64,000 bases of DNA from Maylandia zebra (lineage: Eukaryota; Chordata; Actinopteri; Cichliformes; Cichlidae). This document shows positions 24,555-36,500 of the stretch, in pieces (positions within the stretch are counted from its first letter, which is position 1; the number at the start of each line of letters is the position of its first letter). Both the position numbers and the translations under genes were made by a program. The stretch lies in contig NC_135172.1 of the NCBI RefSeq assembly GCF_041146795.1, positions 34,643,623-34,707,622 on the forward strand, written 5' to 3'. A model generated the notes under the pieces. It worked only from the letters and a program-made list of their open reading frames with translations, was not told the origin of the DNA and ran no database searches.

Positions 24555-26823
24555 ATGGCCTGGAGGATTTTCATCTCAAGGTGCAAGAACATTCATAATG
24601 ACTGTACATGGCGGCTGCTGATGGACGATGTTGGGCCAGATGTGCTACAGTTAGCGTTAAGGAGGTATGATGAAAGCATGATGGAAAACATTTAACATTT
24701 TAACTTGCATAAAATGTTTAAGGGGAATATGGCCTGAAAATATAACATGAATTAAGAAGTAATTTTTTGATGTCTTTGAGGTTGGAGACAATGCAGAGAA
24801 GCCTTCGGTGGGCAAGAGGAAGACTGATCAGTGTAACTGCAGCAGATCAACTTCTGCGTGACTTGGCTGAATTGATTCAGGAGGTCGAACTGTCTACTCA
24901 GCATGGCCAACAAGGTAAGCACATATTGTGTCGATTCCTTGACTGATCAAAAGTGTGAAATAAATTATGACTCTGTCTTAACCTATTTTCCAAATACACC
25001 AAACGCTTATATATTTTCAGGCTCTTTTGGATACCAGGCACCAGTGGTTTTCAACAGAGGTAGAGGCAGATCCCTTTACCTTATCACTCGGGAACAGCTT
25101 TCATTCCTGAAGTCATGTGGATTCACTGCACCTCAGATGGCTGATATTTTGAATGTTTCACTTCGTACAATTCGAAGACGTCTGCGGTCAGTGACTTTTG
25201 AAACCAGTGTGACTTTCAGTTCTTTTGTGACACACACCCACTGTTTATTCAAATTAAATGGTATTGTGAAATTGTAAAAATTAGTATATTTGAATGTGCA
25301 CTAACTAGTCAAGTAATGATGTGTGTTGTTATGGCAGTGATAAAATACTCGTGTTCTTTTTGTCTGATTTCAGACAGTATAATTTCACCCGTGCATCAAT
25401 GTATGCGGAACTGACTGACAGTGCGCTGGATGAACATGTGCAGGACATTGTCGCTGGCAATGAACAAATTGGTCCTGAGGCTGTCAGAGCCTCCCTGCAA
25501 GTACGTGGACTACGTGTACAGCGAAGGAGGGTTCGAGCAAGCATGCTACGGATAAATCCTGGAGCAGCTGCCATAAGAGCAGTTTTGCGGAGACCAGAAC
25601 GAAGAACATATCAGGTTGCAGGTCCAAACTCATTGTGGCACATTGATGGAAATCACAAGCTGATAAGGTAACCAAGCACACTGATTTGTTGAACACCTAT
25701 TTTGACCAAAGTGAAATTCAGCATTACATCAAATATAACTGTTGAACAGTAAGGCACATCCAATAGAGCCAGGCCCTGTGATGGGCAGTCCTCTAACACA
25801 ACTGGTTATGTTTAAAGGGGAAAATGAGAGAACACAGACATCGCAAGCAACGTACAGACAAACTTGACATGCAATAGTGCCATGTAAATCAATTAAGAGT
25901 GTGTGTTTCCATTGTTTCAATAACAAAGCAGAAATAAGATTTTTCTTCTTATGGACCACTGTTTTAGGTGGAGGATAGTCATTCATGGGGCTATTGATGG
26001 ATACAGTCGTCTTGTGGTCTTCCTTCATGCCTCAAACAACAACCGTAGCAGTACTGTTTTATCAAGTTTCATCAGAGCCGTGGTATCCTATGGTGTACCC
26101 TCGAGGGTCCGGACAGACAGAGGAGGGGAAAACAATGCTGTCTGCCTGATGATGAACATTTTCAGAGGCTTTGATCGTGGAAGTGCCCTAAGAGGAAGGA
26201 GTACCCATAATCAGAGAATTGAGAGGCTCTGGGGTGATCTGTGGCGAGGAATGACCAATGTGTACTGTGATTTATTTCACCACCTGGAGGAGGAAGGCAT
26301 CATTGACATTGACAATGAAATGCACCTTTGGGCTCTCCATTACATCTATCTCCCAAGGATCAATAGAGATTTGAAAGACTTCACTCAACAGTGGAACAAT
26401 CATGGCTTGCGGACAGAGAGACACTTGAGCCCATTACAGATTTTTGTCCGAGGCAGCCTCCAGCAACAGGGCCGAGCCTCAACTGCCATGCAGGACATCT
26501 TTCAGACCAGAGCAGCTGCTGCTGATGGGACTATTGGTGGGACAGCTGATGGTGGTGTGACAGCCACTGAGAGTGAGACGACTGCTGCTCAGGGCTCAGG
26601 TGCAGATTCTGGTGGTGGTGCTGCTGCTCATGGTACAGATGAGCTGGGATTGCTGGTCGACTGGCCTGAGAGGATTACTGTGCCAGACATTGAATTTACT
26701 CTGGACGGAATGGTGATGGAGCAAGTGGTAGAACTGTTTAATCCACTAAGTGGCACCAGAGGGAGTCATGGTATTGAGCTCATCACTGGCTTAATATACT
26801 TTCTGGACTCCACATATCACTGA
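24555..26823 (+). CDS. DDE integrase-type transposase of the 18-kb element
   Basis: Five exons: 24555-24664, 24781-24914, 25021-25186, 25374-25667 and 25968-26823, summing to 519 aa. The acceptor just upstream (about 24540) implies a 5' UTR exon. A helix-turn-helix lies at about residues 105-137 (FTAPQMADILNVSLRTIRRR). The rve/RNase H-fold core follows: D228 in LWHIDGNHK, D285 in RVRTDRGGEN and E320 in HNQRIERLW, giving 34 residues between the last two (DD34E), plus the family word IDGYSR. A C-terminal Gly/Ala/Thr-rich stretch (about 410-450) is unassigned. All three acidic residues and every splice site are intact. It would cut and join the element ends. The family is widespread in fish and cnidarian genomes as uncharacterised integrase-core proteins. 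Confidence 0.85.
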
Positions 26824-27059
26824 GACAGTTCAATTAATGACTGAAACATAATAGCAGCAAGTGGAAAGACTTCAAAATATCTAGGTGACTGGATACATAT
26901 AATGTGAAAAGTTATGATACGTGTTTACTATGTACCATTGAGTAGTGGTGTAAATGCTGTTAAAATGTTCTGTGTGGATTTCATGATGTAGATGACTGAT
27001 TTATAATAAGTTACATAATATCATGAATATATATATAGTTTGTGTTGAAATGTCTTTAT

Positions 27060-28050
27060 TTGAAATGTACATGTGTAAGAGCTAGTGTCTCGTGAGAATA
27101 CCCTTAACGAGAGTACACGAGACTTTGCATGGACTGCGAGGGAGCAGATGTCTCTCATGAAGCGATTTTAAGTTAAAAGTTTACTAAAAGAAAAAGCAAC
27201 ACAAGGACTTAAGGACCTCTTTTCAGGACAAGCAGCCAACGAGGTATTTGTCATTTGAGAAATGTTGTTATTTGTGTTTGGACTTAATATGTGTACTCTA
27301 AAGTTGCTAATTGATTTGTACTGTTCGCTTGTGACCAGTTCTCATGGTGTATCGGCGTACTGGTGATGGTGAAGCCAAGGAGAGAAGGCCCAAGTAATAA
27401 ACGCCCGTTTCAAAGAACCGACCTGTGTCTGTGTTGTTGTGAATTCTGTCATGGAAATCAGTGCATTTCCTGAAAGAAATCTCTCCTTCCGGGTCATCCG
27501 TGGATCGAGTTTCCTTCGAGATGTGGGCAGCGATAAGCAGAGTTTTGTATAAGATTAATTATTCAAAGTAAGCTCAGGTATGCCGTTCAGCGGGTTAGTT
27601 ACAGCGCCGGGAGTAGCCTGGGAGAACAAAATGATACAGAGACTGCTTCAGGTTGCTTTCCCAAAATCAACTCAAAGTTTATTCTTCTGTGCAGGGTTTT
27701 TATAGGCAGAAGGGTAAAAGTGTGTCAACAAGTTTCAAGTTACAAGTTACAACCATATAAGGAAGTTCCCCCTAGCTCTGAAAGGGGCCTTCTATAATCT
27801 CAACATACAGGTCCATTAAACACTAGACAGTTAGAATCCTTTAGTGATATAAGTTTGCACATGGTAGAATACTGCATGTAGTTATTTGCATTAGGAAATT
27901 TTTAACCATATATACCTAAAGGCACATAATCAATGGTGTGTGATCTTTAGCAGGCTGCAAACTTGATGTGCACTCGAGGAATGCACTGTCCCACTATACC
28001 ACAGCAGGATCAACGCAGCTATGTCTGTTCCAGTTTAAGTGCCTTCTTTA
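27060..28050. mobile_element. LTR-like segments, relict
   Basis: On the minus strand, 27560-27720 contains a TATA-like ctataaaaac followed within about 30 bp by an AATAAA, the order of a retroelement LTR promoter and poly(A) site. On the plus strand 27360-27440 has taataaacgcccg followed by a T/G-rich tail. No TG...CA boundaries or duplications were found, so extent and identity are uncertain. No retroviral genes are present. Confidence 0.3.
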
Positions 28051-28261
28051 CATATAGATGAACTGTTGGATTTTCCAGACCAGCAGGCCAAAGGAAGTTG
28101 CCCGTGGGGTCGCAGCAAGAGGAGATGAAGTTCAAACAAAGGGCATTGCAGAAACAGGGTCCTTTGTATAATATCATCAAAAAAGGTATTCAGTACATGC
28201 TCCCAAAATACTAAAATATCTAACATTTCCTGTATCCTTTGGGGCAACAGACCTGAGTCAC

Positions 28262-28560
28262 ACTTTTAGAGAAGTACCTGGTGAGGTGGATTGAGAGGAA
28301 TATCCATGATGCATGGCAGTTTGTTCACTCACTTCCTCTCCACCACAGCTTCCGAAGTGCAGCCAATCACAGAGCTTGCTCTCCTGATCCAAGAAGAACA
28401 CATCAAAGTGCGCTGCACAAGCTTGCTCACAAAAAATAGCCTGCCCATACACTGCTTGTGTACAGCTTCTGTTTTGATCTTCCAGTTCAGCAAATGTATA
28501 TATGTGGGTGTCCAGGTATTTGTGCTCCTCCACCACATCATATCAGTGGGTTCAGTATCT
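28262..28560 (-). mobile_element. CR1/L2-type LINE 3' relict
   Basis: Minus-strand frames give EEHKYLDTHIY and, after a frameshift, LLNWKIKTEAVHKQCMGRLF, the region behind the reverse transcriptase active site in CR1/L2 LINEs. Frameshifted and partial; it lies inside the 18-kb element near its right arm. Confidence 0.6.
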
Positions 28561-28949
28561 TATACTTTTGTCAAGATAATGCACACTGCAGCCGACAGTT
28601 ATCAGAAAGAAGCCATTACCAAGTTACATGGATTCTTTTTTTTTTTTTATAACTTCATGTCATATAAACTAGTTATGTTATGTGCAACACTGTCATGTGC
28701 CACTCTGGTTTTATGTTTCAAATTCGTGTAAGACATCCACAGTACTCTGATGACATTGACAAGGACATCTCCAGTTTACGTGGGAAACTATTATTTCAGG
28801 TTCTTGAGATTACTTATTTACGTCAATTTTGAGAAAACGTACATACAGGTCTGATTCAAAACTGTATATCTATTTTTTTAATGCATGTTGAAAGGGCAAA
28901 AATATTCCTGAGATACTGTTAACATTATTAAATTTGAAGGCTATTATAC

Positions 28950-30585
28950 AGTGGTATTACTTTAAACTGAGTAAAACGGTATTTTGATAAAAGTTAAGGT
29001 CTCCGTTTGTTTCAGAAAGAGCATACTGTCATTTACTTGCTTTTATTATTTATTTATATGCCCTCCGCGGACCATCTCTGCACTGCGTGGGTGATTAGTG
29101 GCTCCCTGCACAGTAAGGGCTGCACACACAGGGACAAGACGCACTCGGTTACGATCGGATCTTCCCTGGGGGAGGGGGAGGTGATGAACTGTATGCCACT
29201 TTTTCATTGGCATACATTAAGTACAATGTTTTATTGCCTACGGTGGGGGCAGGTCACATACTGGGTGAAGGTGGGCAGTGTGGAGTCCAGCGAGACATGA
29301 TTAAAGTCCCCTGGTATTAGAAGAAGAGCTCTCGGAGATTGCGTTTGCAGTCTGCGGACCACAGAGAGTCACAGGCTACCTCCACGGATGCTAACGGCTA
29401 ATAGCGCAATGTCTGTGTTGCAGAGTTGTTCTTTCACAGCGATGTGCCCAGAGATACCACAACCGTCTTTAACAAACACTGCCAGCCCCCCTCCTTTCCT
29501 CTCACCGCTGTCTCTCGTCTTGTCCGCCCGCAGCAGCTGGAAGCCGGGCAGCCTACTCACAGAGGGAGTACCGGGCAGTGCCGGGATACTGCCACTGTGA
29601 CCGGGTTAGCGTCATTAGCTCCTCAATCATATCAGGGAGCGATCTCACATTTAAAGTGATTACAGGAAGGAGAGATGGTGTGTGAGGTGTCCTCGGGAGA
29701 CATCACCCCCGTTTCTTCCCTCACTGGGGATGTAGGGTCTGTCTGCCGGTAGCGCAGCTGCAGGGCGCAGCGCTAACAGCTGATCCCTAATGTAAACAAA
29801 GGAGCCATGCGCCGAGTGTCCAAACACGGGTGAAAAAAGTGGAGACAAAAGAAGAGAAAAGTCAACATAACTAGCACGAAGCGGTAATGCAAGATGGCAG
29901 GATCTGATTGCTAAAACATAAGTTAAAGGTTAAGAGAAGTAAAGAGGAAAATAAGAAAGAAGCTCAGAAATGAGCAGAGCTAGCTCTGCTCATTACCTGT
30001 TAGCTGCCATAACAGGTAACACAGTTAAGGTTTCAGAAAAAGTATTCTGTCGTTTGTTTGCTCGATCATGCCTTAAACACATCAAAATGCATAGTGGGAT
30101 TATAATACAAGTGAATACTGTGACAAGCACTGGTACTGAATAGGCAATCACTTAGCAGCAAGGTGAATCGGTGATGCATTAGTGTGGTCTGCACTTCCTC
30201 TTCTTTGATTGGGTGAAATGAGTTGAAAGTAATTGGATGAGGGAACCATGGGGCGTGCCCTGCATAATTTCAATAAAACGCCGTTTTAAACGCCGTTACA
30301 GCTGGCAGAGAACGCCGTAAAAAACGCCGTTCAAAGATGCATAAAAACGGCGTTTTGTGCCGAGTAGCGTAAAAAACGGCGTTTCCGTCTGTCTTTGAAC
30401 GCCGCTTTTTACGTCACTCGGATGGTGCGTTCAGGGCGCCATCCGAGCGGCGGAAAAAGCGGCGTTTGTCGGAACAGAACGCCGTTTTTTTCGGCGTTTT
30501 GAAAAATTAAACGGCGTTTTTTACGCCATTTCTTAACCAAACGGGTTAGGAAAGTGGCGAATTTTGGCACTAATGGCTTGCCATA
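28950..30585 (-). repeat. Right terminal inverted arm (1636 bp)
   Basis: Reverse-complement copy of 12568-14203, including the LINE endonuclease fragment (29053-29943), the 26-bp palindrome (29969-29994) and the AACGCCGTT array (30273-30523). Equal length and near identity point to recent formation or homogenisation. Confidence 0.9.
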
Positions 30586-30645
30586 CTTTCCATTGACTTT
30601 ACATGTAAACCTGACGCTCCGCCTGCCTCTATCGCGTTCGGTGTG
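30586..30645. repeat. Inverted flank repeat outside the right arm
   Basis: Reverse complement is about 90% identical to 12449-12506, which lies outside the left arm; the left side has an extra 61 bp (12507-12567) before TATGG. It is either the two arms of a small palindromic element that was the target, or part of the transposon arms with a deletion on the right. Confidence 0.6.
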
Positions 30646-30896
30646 AACACAAGAGTCCTGAGAGCAAAATGTGTTGCTGCTATCAGAAAGATGCTATGAG
30701 TCAGGCCTATGATTTGACCAAGTCAAGGTTTGATCAGATTTCCAGATAAGCACAGTGTGAGTGCAGGTCAGCAGGGAAGTGGTTATTTTCATGCTCAGGT
30801 GTGAAATAAGGTAGCAGGACATAGTGTGAGTACGGCCTTAAAGTCATATACTGTTACACACAATTTGGAGAATGATCCTGCAGATATATAACATGT

Positions 30897-31690
30897 TTAT
30901 CTTGTGTGTCTCATTAATTGAAATCCTGCAGCTAGGATAGCTAGGAAACAACTATTATAATACAGGTTAAAGGCATCCAGCTCATTTGGGGGAAGACAGA
31001 GACATTCCCAGCCAGTCAAGATATAATGTCTCCAGTGAATCTTGGGTGTGCTCTGGGGCCTCCATCCTGTAGGACAAGCCCAAAACAATTTGCCTAGAAG
31101 GCGTCCTTTAGGCATCCTAACCACATGCCCCAAATACCTCATCTAATAAGGCATGGAGGAGCAGTGGCTGTTCTCCAAATCCCTCTCAAATGAGCAAACT
31201 CCTCACCCTTTCTCTAAAGGAGAGCCCATCCACCCTTTAAAGAAAACTAATCTGCATTCCTTGTGTCTAAAACACATACAAAAGTAGATTGAACATAAAT
31301 TGAACATAAATTGGCAGCTTTGCTTTTACATTCAACTATCTGGTTACCACAACAGATATGTACAATGTCTGCCCTCCTCTTTCTATCTCACGCTCCTCCT
31401 CCGCTTGGGCCAGTAACTCGCCCCTGACTCAGAAAGAGCACTCCACCCTTTTCCAGCAAAAATATGTAATCTCCATCTTGGAAGTTCTGATTCTCATTCC
31501 TGCTTCACGCTGCTCCAGTGCAAGGAGGTCATGACCTAATGAATCCAACAGAAGCACATCATCTACAGAAAGCAAAGATGAAATCCTGAGGCCACCTCTG
31601 TGAATCACCACCTTATAACATCGGAGGGGTTTGTGATTATAAGAGATGTGTTGTCTCTCAATATGCTCAAGGTAGGTTCTCCCAAGGCAA
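30897..31690 (-). mobile_element. LINE reverse-transcriptase relict
   Basis: Minus-strand frames read GLRISSLLSVDDVLLLDS (a degraded FADD box), AGMRIRTSKMEI and VECSF, then MRYLGHVVRMPKGRLLGKLF and ACPTGWRP, the C-terminal order of a common fish non-LTR element. The catalytic box is mutated (SVDD) and frames are broken. Clade not settled (I/Nimb-like by memory). Confidence 0.6.
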
Positions 31691-32044
31691 ACCGGTCCTG
31701 GGCAAAAGACCAGACAAATTCTGACAACCCCTATGACAACAACACACACAAAAAACAAATCAAAGGTCCATTTCATTTCCATTTCCCTGACTCCTGGCAT
31801 TTGGCCTGCATTCCTGTCATGGCTGGTGATGACCACAGCCTGTCATTAAGCAATTTGGTTTCTAGCAGGTTGGACCCCAGAAAACAGTTTTTCCCTCTGT
31901 TGTTACAAGCCGACCCTGCTGCTGTCTTGTTGTTATCTTGTTGCTGTTTTGTCGACTTGTATTGTTTGGTTATTCTTTGTGGTTTACATTGTCTTGTGCT
32001 GCCTTGTTTCGTGTTAACTTTTTGTTTTATTTTAATCGTGCCGC

Positions 32045-32046
<2 letters not shown>

Positions 32047-32097
<51 letters not shown>

Positions 32098-32102
32098 CAT
32101 GC

Positions 32103-32135
<33 letters not shown>
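32047..32135. repeat. (TG)n microsatellite, interrupted
   Basis: Two TG tracts separated by gcgtgcatgcttg. The reading frames over it, including one of 221 codons at 31600-32265, are repeat artefacts. Confidence 0.95.
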
Positions 32136-32549
32136 CACTCCTTTTTTTGTTTTTGTTTTTTGTATATTATTTACAGAGTTGTTACTTGTTCCTTATTGCT
32201 TCATTTATATGTTTATTTTGCTCTGTCTTGTGAATAATGAGCCTGTGTGCCTTTGTAACTGTTAAAACATTTGCACATATTTCCTGAAGTGTAACTCCAC
32301 CCCTGGTGGTGTAATCAGTACCATTTAGTTAGAAAATATATGTGTCAGTGTAAAAAATAGCAAGAAAATAAAATACTATATTAAATTTACCAACTAAATT
32401 ACTAGGAACTCTTTTTAGTTTAAACATCAGAATGATGGGTACGCTCAATTCATCATAAAAAAAAACAATTTCTTCAGTACCAGCCTAATAAATTTTAATG
32501 ACCTTAAAGATATAATTTCTATATTGAAAATACAAATATGCAAAATTAA

Positions 32550-33458
32550 CCCTTTAAAGCCGGTCGGAGTGGACACGCTCCATTTTGCGTAACTATTTTT
32601 AAATCCCAGTAGCACTGCAACCACGTAAGCTAGCGCAATAATTTTTTTTGCATATGAAACCGGAGGAGTTGTACTTACATCTTATGCCATCAGCTTGTCC
32701 TCGGTCACAGTTTCCTTCCACATATAGCTTTGCAAAAACTGCATAAAAAGCACTTGCAGCAACAAAAACATAATATTCCAGAAACACGCTTTGCCGATCC
32801 GATCAGCTGTTTGTAACACTTCCTACGTCCATCAGCGTGAACTGTCGCATGTCCGCCATGACCTGCCCGAAACCGGAAGTGACGTAATTTTGCGGAAATG
32901 TAGTTTTTTACGATTGGGGCCTTATGAGCCTACACTTGTGTTTTTAAAAGTTATGTTTGAGTTTATGATTTTCTGTGTTGTTTCTGGGATGCTTACGACT
33001 CATATTGCACTGCTGGAAATAGTTTATTTTGATGCATATGCTGTTATTTTGCATATTTGCACTATAATATTTATTTTCGTTTTTCCTGCAGTGTATGAAA
33101 ATTGGTGTATTTCAAAAATAAAACTATGAAGACACTTAAAATAAATTTCTTGTGGTGGGAAACTAGTTTGTCCAACTTTTTTGTATTTACAGTTTTGAGG
33201 GATAAGCCTCTTAAATTTCTCTAACTAGAAATATATGTTAAAAAAACAAAAACGATTTTCAATATTTTTGTAGTTTATTGCACTTTTTTGCAATTTATGT
33301 AATTACAATGCACCTAATGCAGACATATTATTAAAGTTTGGGCTATAATGGTTGTATTGATGTATAGCAACTTGAAATGCTCCCAAAAATGGCTCCACAG
33401 CATGTAAAAATATAATATAAGCTCTGGCGAACTTGGTTCTATGGTAGGTCTTAAAGGG
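32550..33458. mobile_element. piggyBac-type MITE, 909 bp, next to gene 2
   Basis: Flanked by TTAA (32546-32549, 33459-33462) with ends CCCTTTAAAG and CTTAAAGGG. No transposase frame. Its right end is 131 bp upstream of the gene 2 start codon. Confidence 0.85.
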
Positions 33459-33589
33459 TTAAATGAATTGTGATCTAAATGCAGAAGTAAAAGGCTTAAA
33501 CATTACCTAGATGTGAATATACAAATTGTGGGCGTCACATTTTCAGTTTATTTCCTGTCAAATTTCTACTTCTACGAAGCAAAGCAAAG

Positions 33590-36500
33590 ATGTGGAGCCT
33601 TCAAAACCTGCTGTTTACCATCTGTAGTAAGTTGTTTTAATGACTAAATAAGTAAATAGATGAAGATTAAAGGTAAATCTAGATTAAACGTATAACTATT
33701 TATTTGCAGTGCCACACCTTTTGTTGATTTTGGTATTTTCATTAGTAATAGCAATGCTAGTATGAGTGCTGAAATGACAAAATAAATGAAATATTTTTTA
33801 TACTGTCTTTTCTTTACAGTTGCTCTGAGATGTGTGCCCAGTGCAGAAGAGGTGATCCATGTGACTGGATATGTGGGGAGAGAGGTTAACGTTTCCTGCT
33901 CCTATGATGAGGGTTACGAGTCTTATGAGAAGTATCTGTGTAAGAACGATTGTGGCAGCGATGATGATGTTCTTATTAAAACATCTGAATCACGGAAAAA
34001 CAAATACAGGATCAGTGATGAGAAAACAGCACGAATCGTCACAGCAACCATCTATGATCTTCGTTCTGTGGATGCTGGGAAATACTGGTGTGGCGTGAGC
34101 AGAACTGGAATAGATAGCTACACCGAAGTCGAGCTGAAATTAGTCCAAGGTAAATAAACCTTTCCCAATATTGAATTATATGTTGAATTGAGGTAAAATC
34201 ATATGTATAAACCCGTTGTTATTGTATAGGTTACAATGTAACAACAGACAAAAACATAACTGATAAAACATTACTTAAATTAAATGCTATAAATATGACC
34301 TGCACCTCAGTTTTAGCCATTATAAATGTTTCAGTTTAGTTCAGGTTTTCTTAAGATCCATTACATATAATTTTGTTACAGCAAGCTAAATAAATAAAAC
34401 GTCATATCTCTATTCTATGACTGTAGCGTGTCTTCTAATGCTGTTGATCTTTTTGACAGACAGCTGCTGTAACAGTGTGACAAAAATTGAAAGTTATGCA
34501 GGATATTCAGTGTCCTTCAGTTGTCCGTATCAGTCCCAGTACCAGAACAACCTGAAGTACATCTGCAGAGGAACACGGCCCTCCATGTGTCTGCAACAGG
34601 CGCTAATCACCTCTAAAAAAAAAAAAATTGGACGATTCAGTATGTTAACACAATTCACAACAAAGATTAGCAGTTTGACCCAAAGTGATTCAGGGCGTTA
34701 CCTTTGTGGTATCCAAAGAAACTCTGACCTGCATCTTTTCTATGCTTTTGAGCTGAAAGTTAAAGGTGAGCATTCATAGTAACGTCTCATTATATCAGCT
34801 GACAGAAAACACTGCTTTCTGTAAAATTAATACATTTGTCTTTTTGACAGACCGCTGCTGTGATACTGTGACCAATATTGAAAGTTATGAGGGATACTCT
34901 GAGTCCATCAATTGTCCTTATGAGAATCAGTACCAGAACAGCCTGAAGTACATCTGCAGAGGAAACCAGCCCTCCACATGTCTGCAGGATGCACTAATCA
35001 CCTCTAACAACACAGAAAATGGTCACTTCAGACTTAATGATGTAAAAATGTCAAGAATATTCACAGTGACAATTAGCAGCTTGACTCAAAGTGATTCAGG
35101 GCATTACCTTTGTGGTGTTCAAACAAACTCTGACCATGATGTTTTCTCTGCTGTTGAGCTAAGAGTCAAAGGTGAGAGGTCATAGTAATATCTCATTATA
35201 CCAACCAGAGGAAAACAGCTTCTGCTAAAAGACTCTTTAAAAAAGTTGAATATTTTATGAGTCTTTAATAGTTTTTCTCTTTCATTCTGACAGTGTGGTG
35301 CTGTGTCACATCAACTGAAATAACAGGTACTGTGGGACAGCCACTAACTCTGCAGTGCCCTTATCCTTCACAACATCGGGATAACAGGAAGTTCCTCTGT
35401 AAGGGAGACTACCGCAACAGCTGCAGAGACATGGTGACGAGTAAAAGCAGATTCGCACTACAAGGCGGTATTTATTCCAACTCTTTCTCAGTGACGATCA
35501 CAAAGTTAGAAGAAGAAGATGCTGGGACATACTGGTGTGGGTCAGACTCACAGTGGAGAGTTGGAAACTACACCAAGATTCAGCTGTCAGTCGGTGAGAT
35601 GAACACATTTAAATTAAGGAAAAATGGACAGAGCTATGAGTTACTACTATTTAAGCATAACTACAGCTGGTGATTCAGTTATTTCTAGTGTGATAGAATT
35701 ATAACAACTCTGCCTTCATAGTGTTTCACACAAAGCACATAATATATGCCAAACAGAACTAGAGGCCAGTTTTTTGTGGGGGTTTTTTTTTTTACATCTT
35801 CTTTACTGGCTGGTTTTTCTACATTAATTAAGTAATTAATTAATTAACAGTTTAATTTCAGTTGTGTGAATAATTTAAGATTCTTGGGGTATCAGTCAGG
35901 ACCCTCTGCACTAGTCATTCTACTAAAATGTGATTCTTGTGTTAAAATAAAGTTTCTAAGAGAACTAAGAGGGTTTTTTTTTCCTCCAACAGTCTTTCTG
36001 CAGCATACCAGCACTGTACCTTCTACAGTAAAAACTCCTGGAAAAACTGTACCTTCTACAGTAAAAACTCCTGGAAAAACTGTACCTTCTACAGTAGAAA
36101 GTCTTGTAAAAACTTCTACAATGAAAACTCTTGGAAAAGCTCAAACACAAACTCCTGGTCAACCTGTTAAAGGTACAGTATATACAATATGTGTTTTTCA
36201 TTTCATTAATGTTGTGAGGTCAAGTATGTTATCACTCCATAAGCTTTGGTTACTTTTGTTTTTTCATGGCTACAGTTACAGTAAGTCCCTTGGGGGTGAA
36301 TGTACGTCACACCAAAATGACCCTAAGTGCAAAAACAGCTATGGTTGTGTGCACCAGTAGTCAACAGCTGCAACTATTAATAAAATATAATCTAAACCCA
36401 CAGTTCTGCTAAGTGTCTTTAAGAAAACCATAAAAAGGAAGTTTGTATTTTTACTGCATTCTGCTTTTCAGATTCAGCACTTTATGTTCCTTTCACCGTT

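Larger units (their letters stand above)
12568..30585. mobile_element. 18-kb long-TIR DNA transposon with integrase and HECT genes
   Basis: Bases 12568-14203 and 28950-30585 are inverted copies: position x on the left pairs with 43153-x on the right at every point I checked, so the 1636-bp arms have no net indel. They are nearly identical (one mismatch noticed, 13839 against 29314). The ends read TATGGCAAGC and GCTTGCCATA. Between the arms lie a minus-strand HECT E3 ligase gene and a plus-strand DDE integrase gene, transcribed divergently from about 23.0-24.5 kb. No target-site duplication is seen next to TATGG/CCATA. The class may correspond to the IS3EU-like (rve-fold) DNA transposons; that is a hypothesis from the DD(34)E spacing and TAT terminus. 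Confidence 0.75.

Noticed and set aside
27060-28050. Complete endogenous retrovirus
   Set aside because: Only LTR-like promoter and poly(A) signals are seen; no gag, pol or env frames and no paired LTRs.
12568-30585. Polinton/Maverick, Teratorn or Zisupton-type element
   Set aside because: No DNA polymerase B, capsid or herpesvirus-like genes are present, and the transposase has a retroviral-type integrase core with HTH, not a piggyBac or Zisupton type.
31600-32265. 221-codon plus-strand frame
   Set aside because: Half of it is the (TG)n tract and the start overlaps a minus-strand LINE relict.
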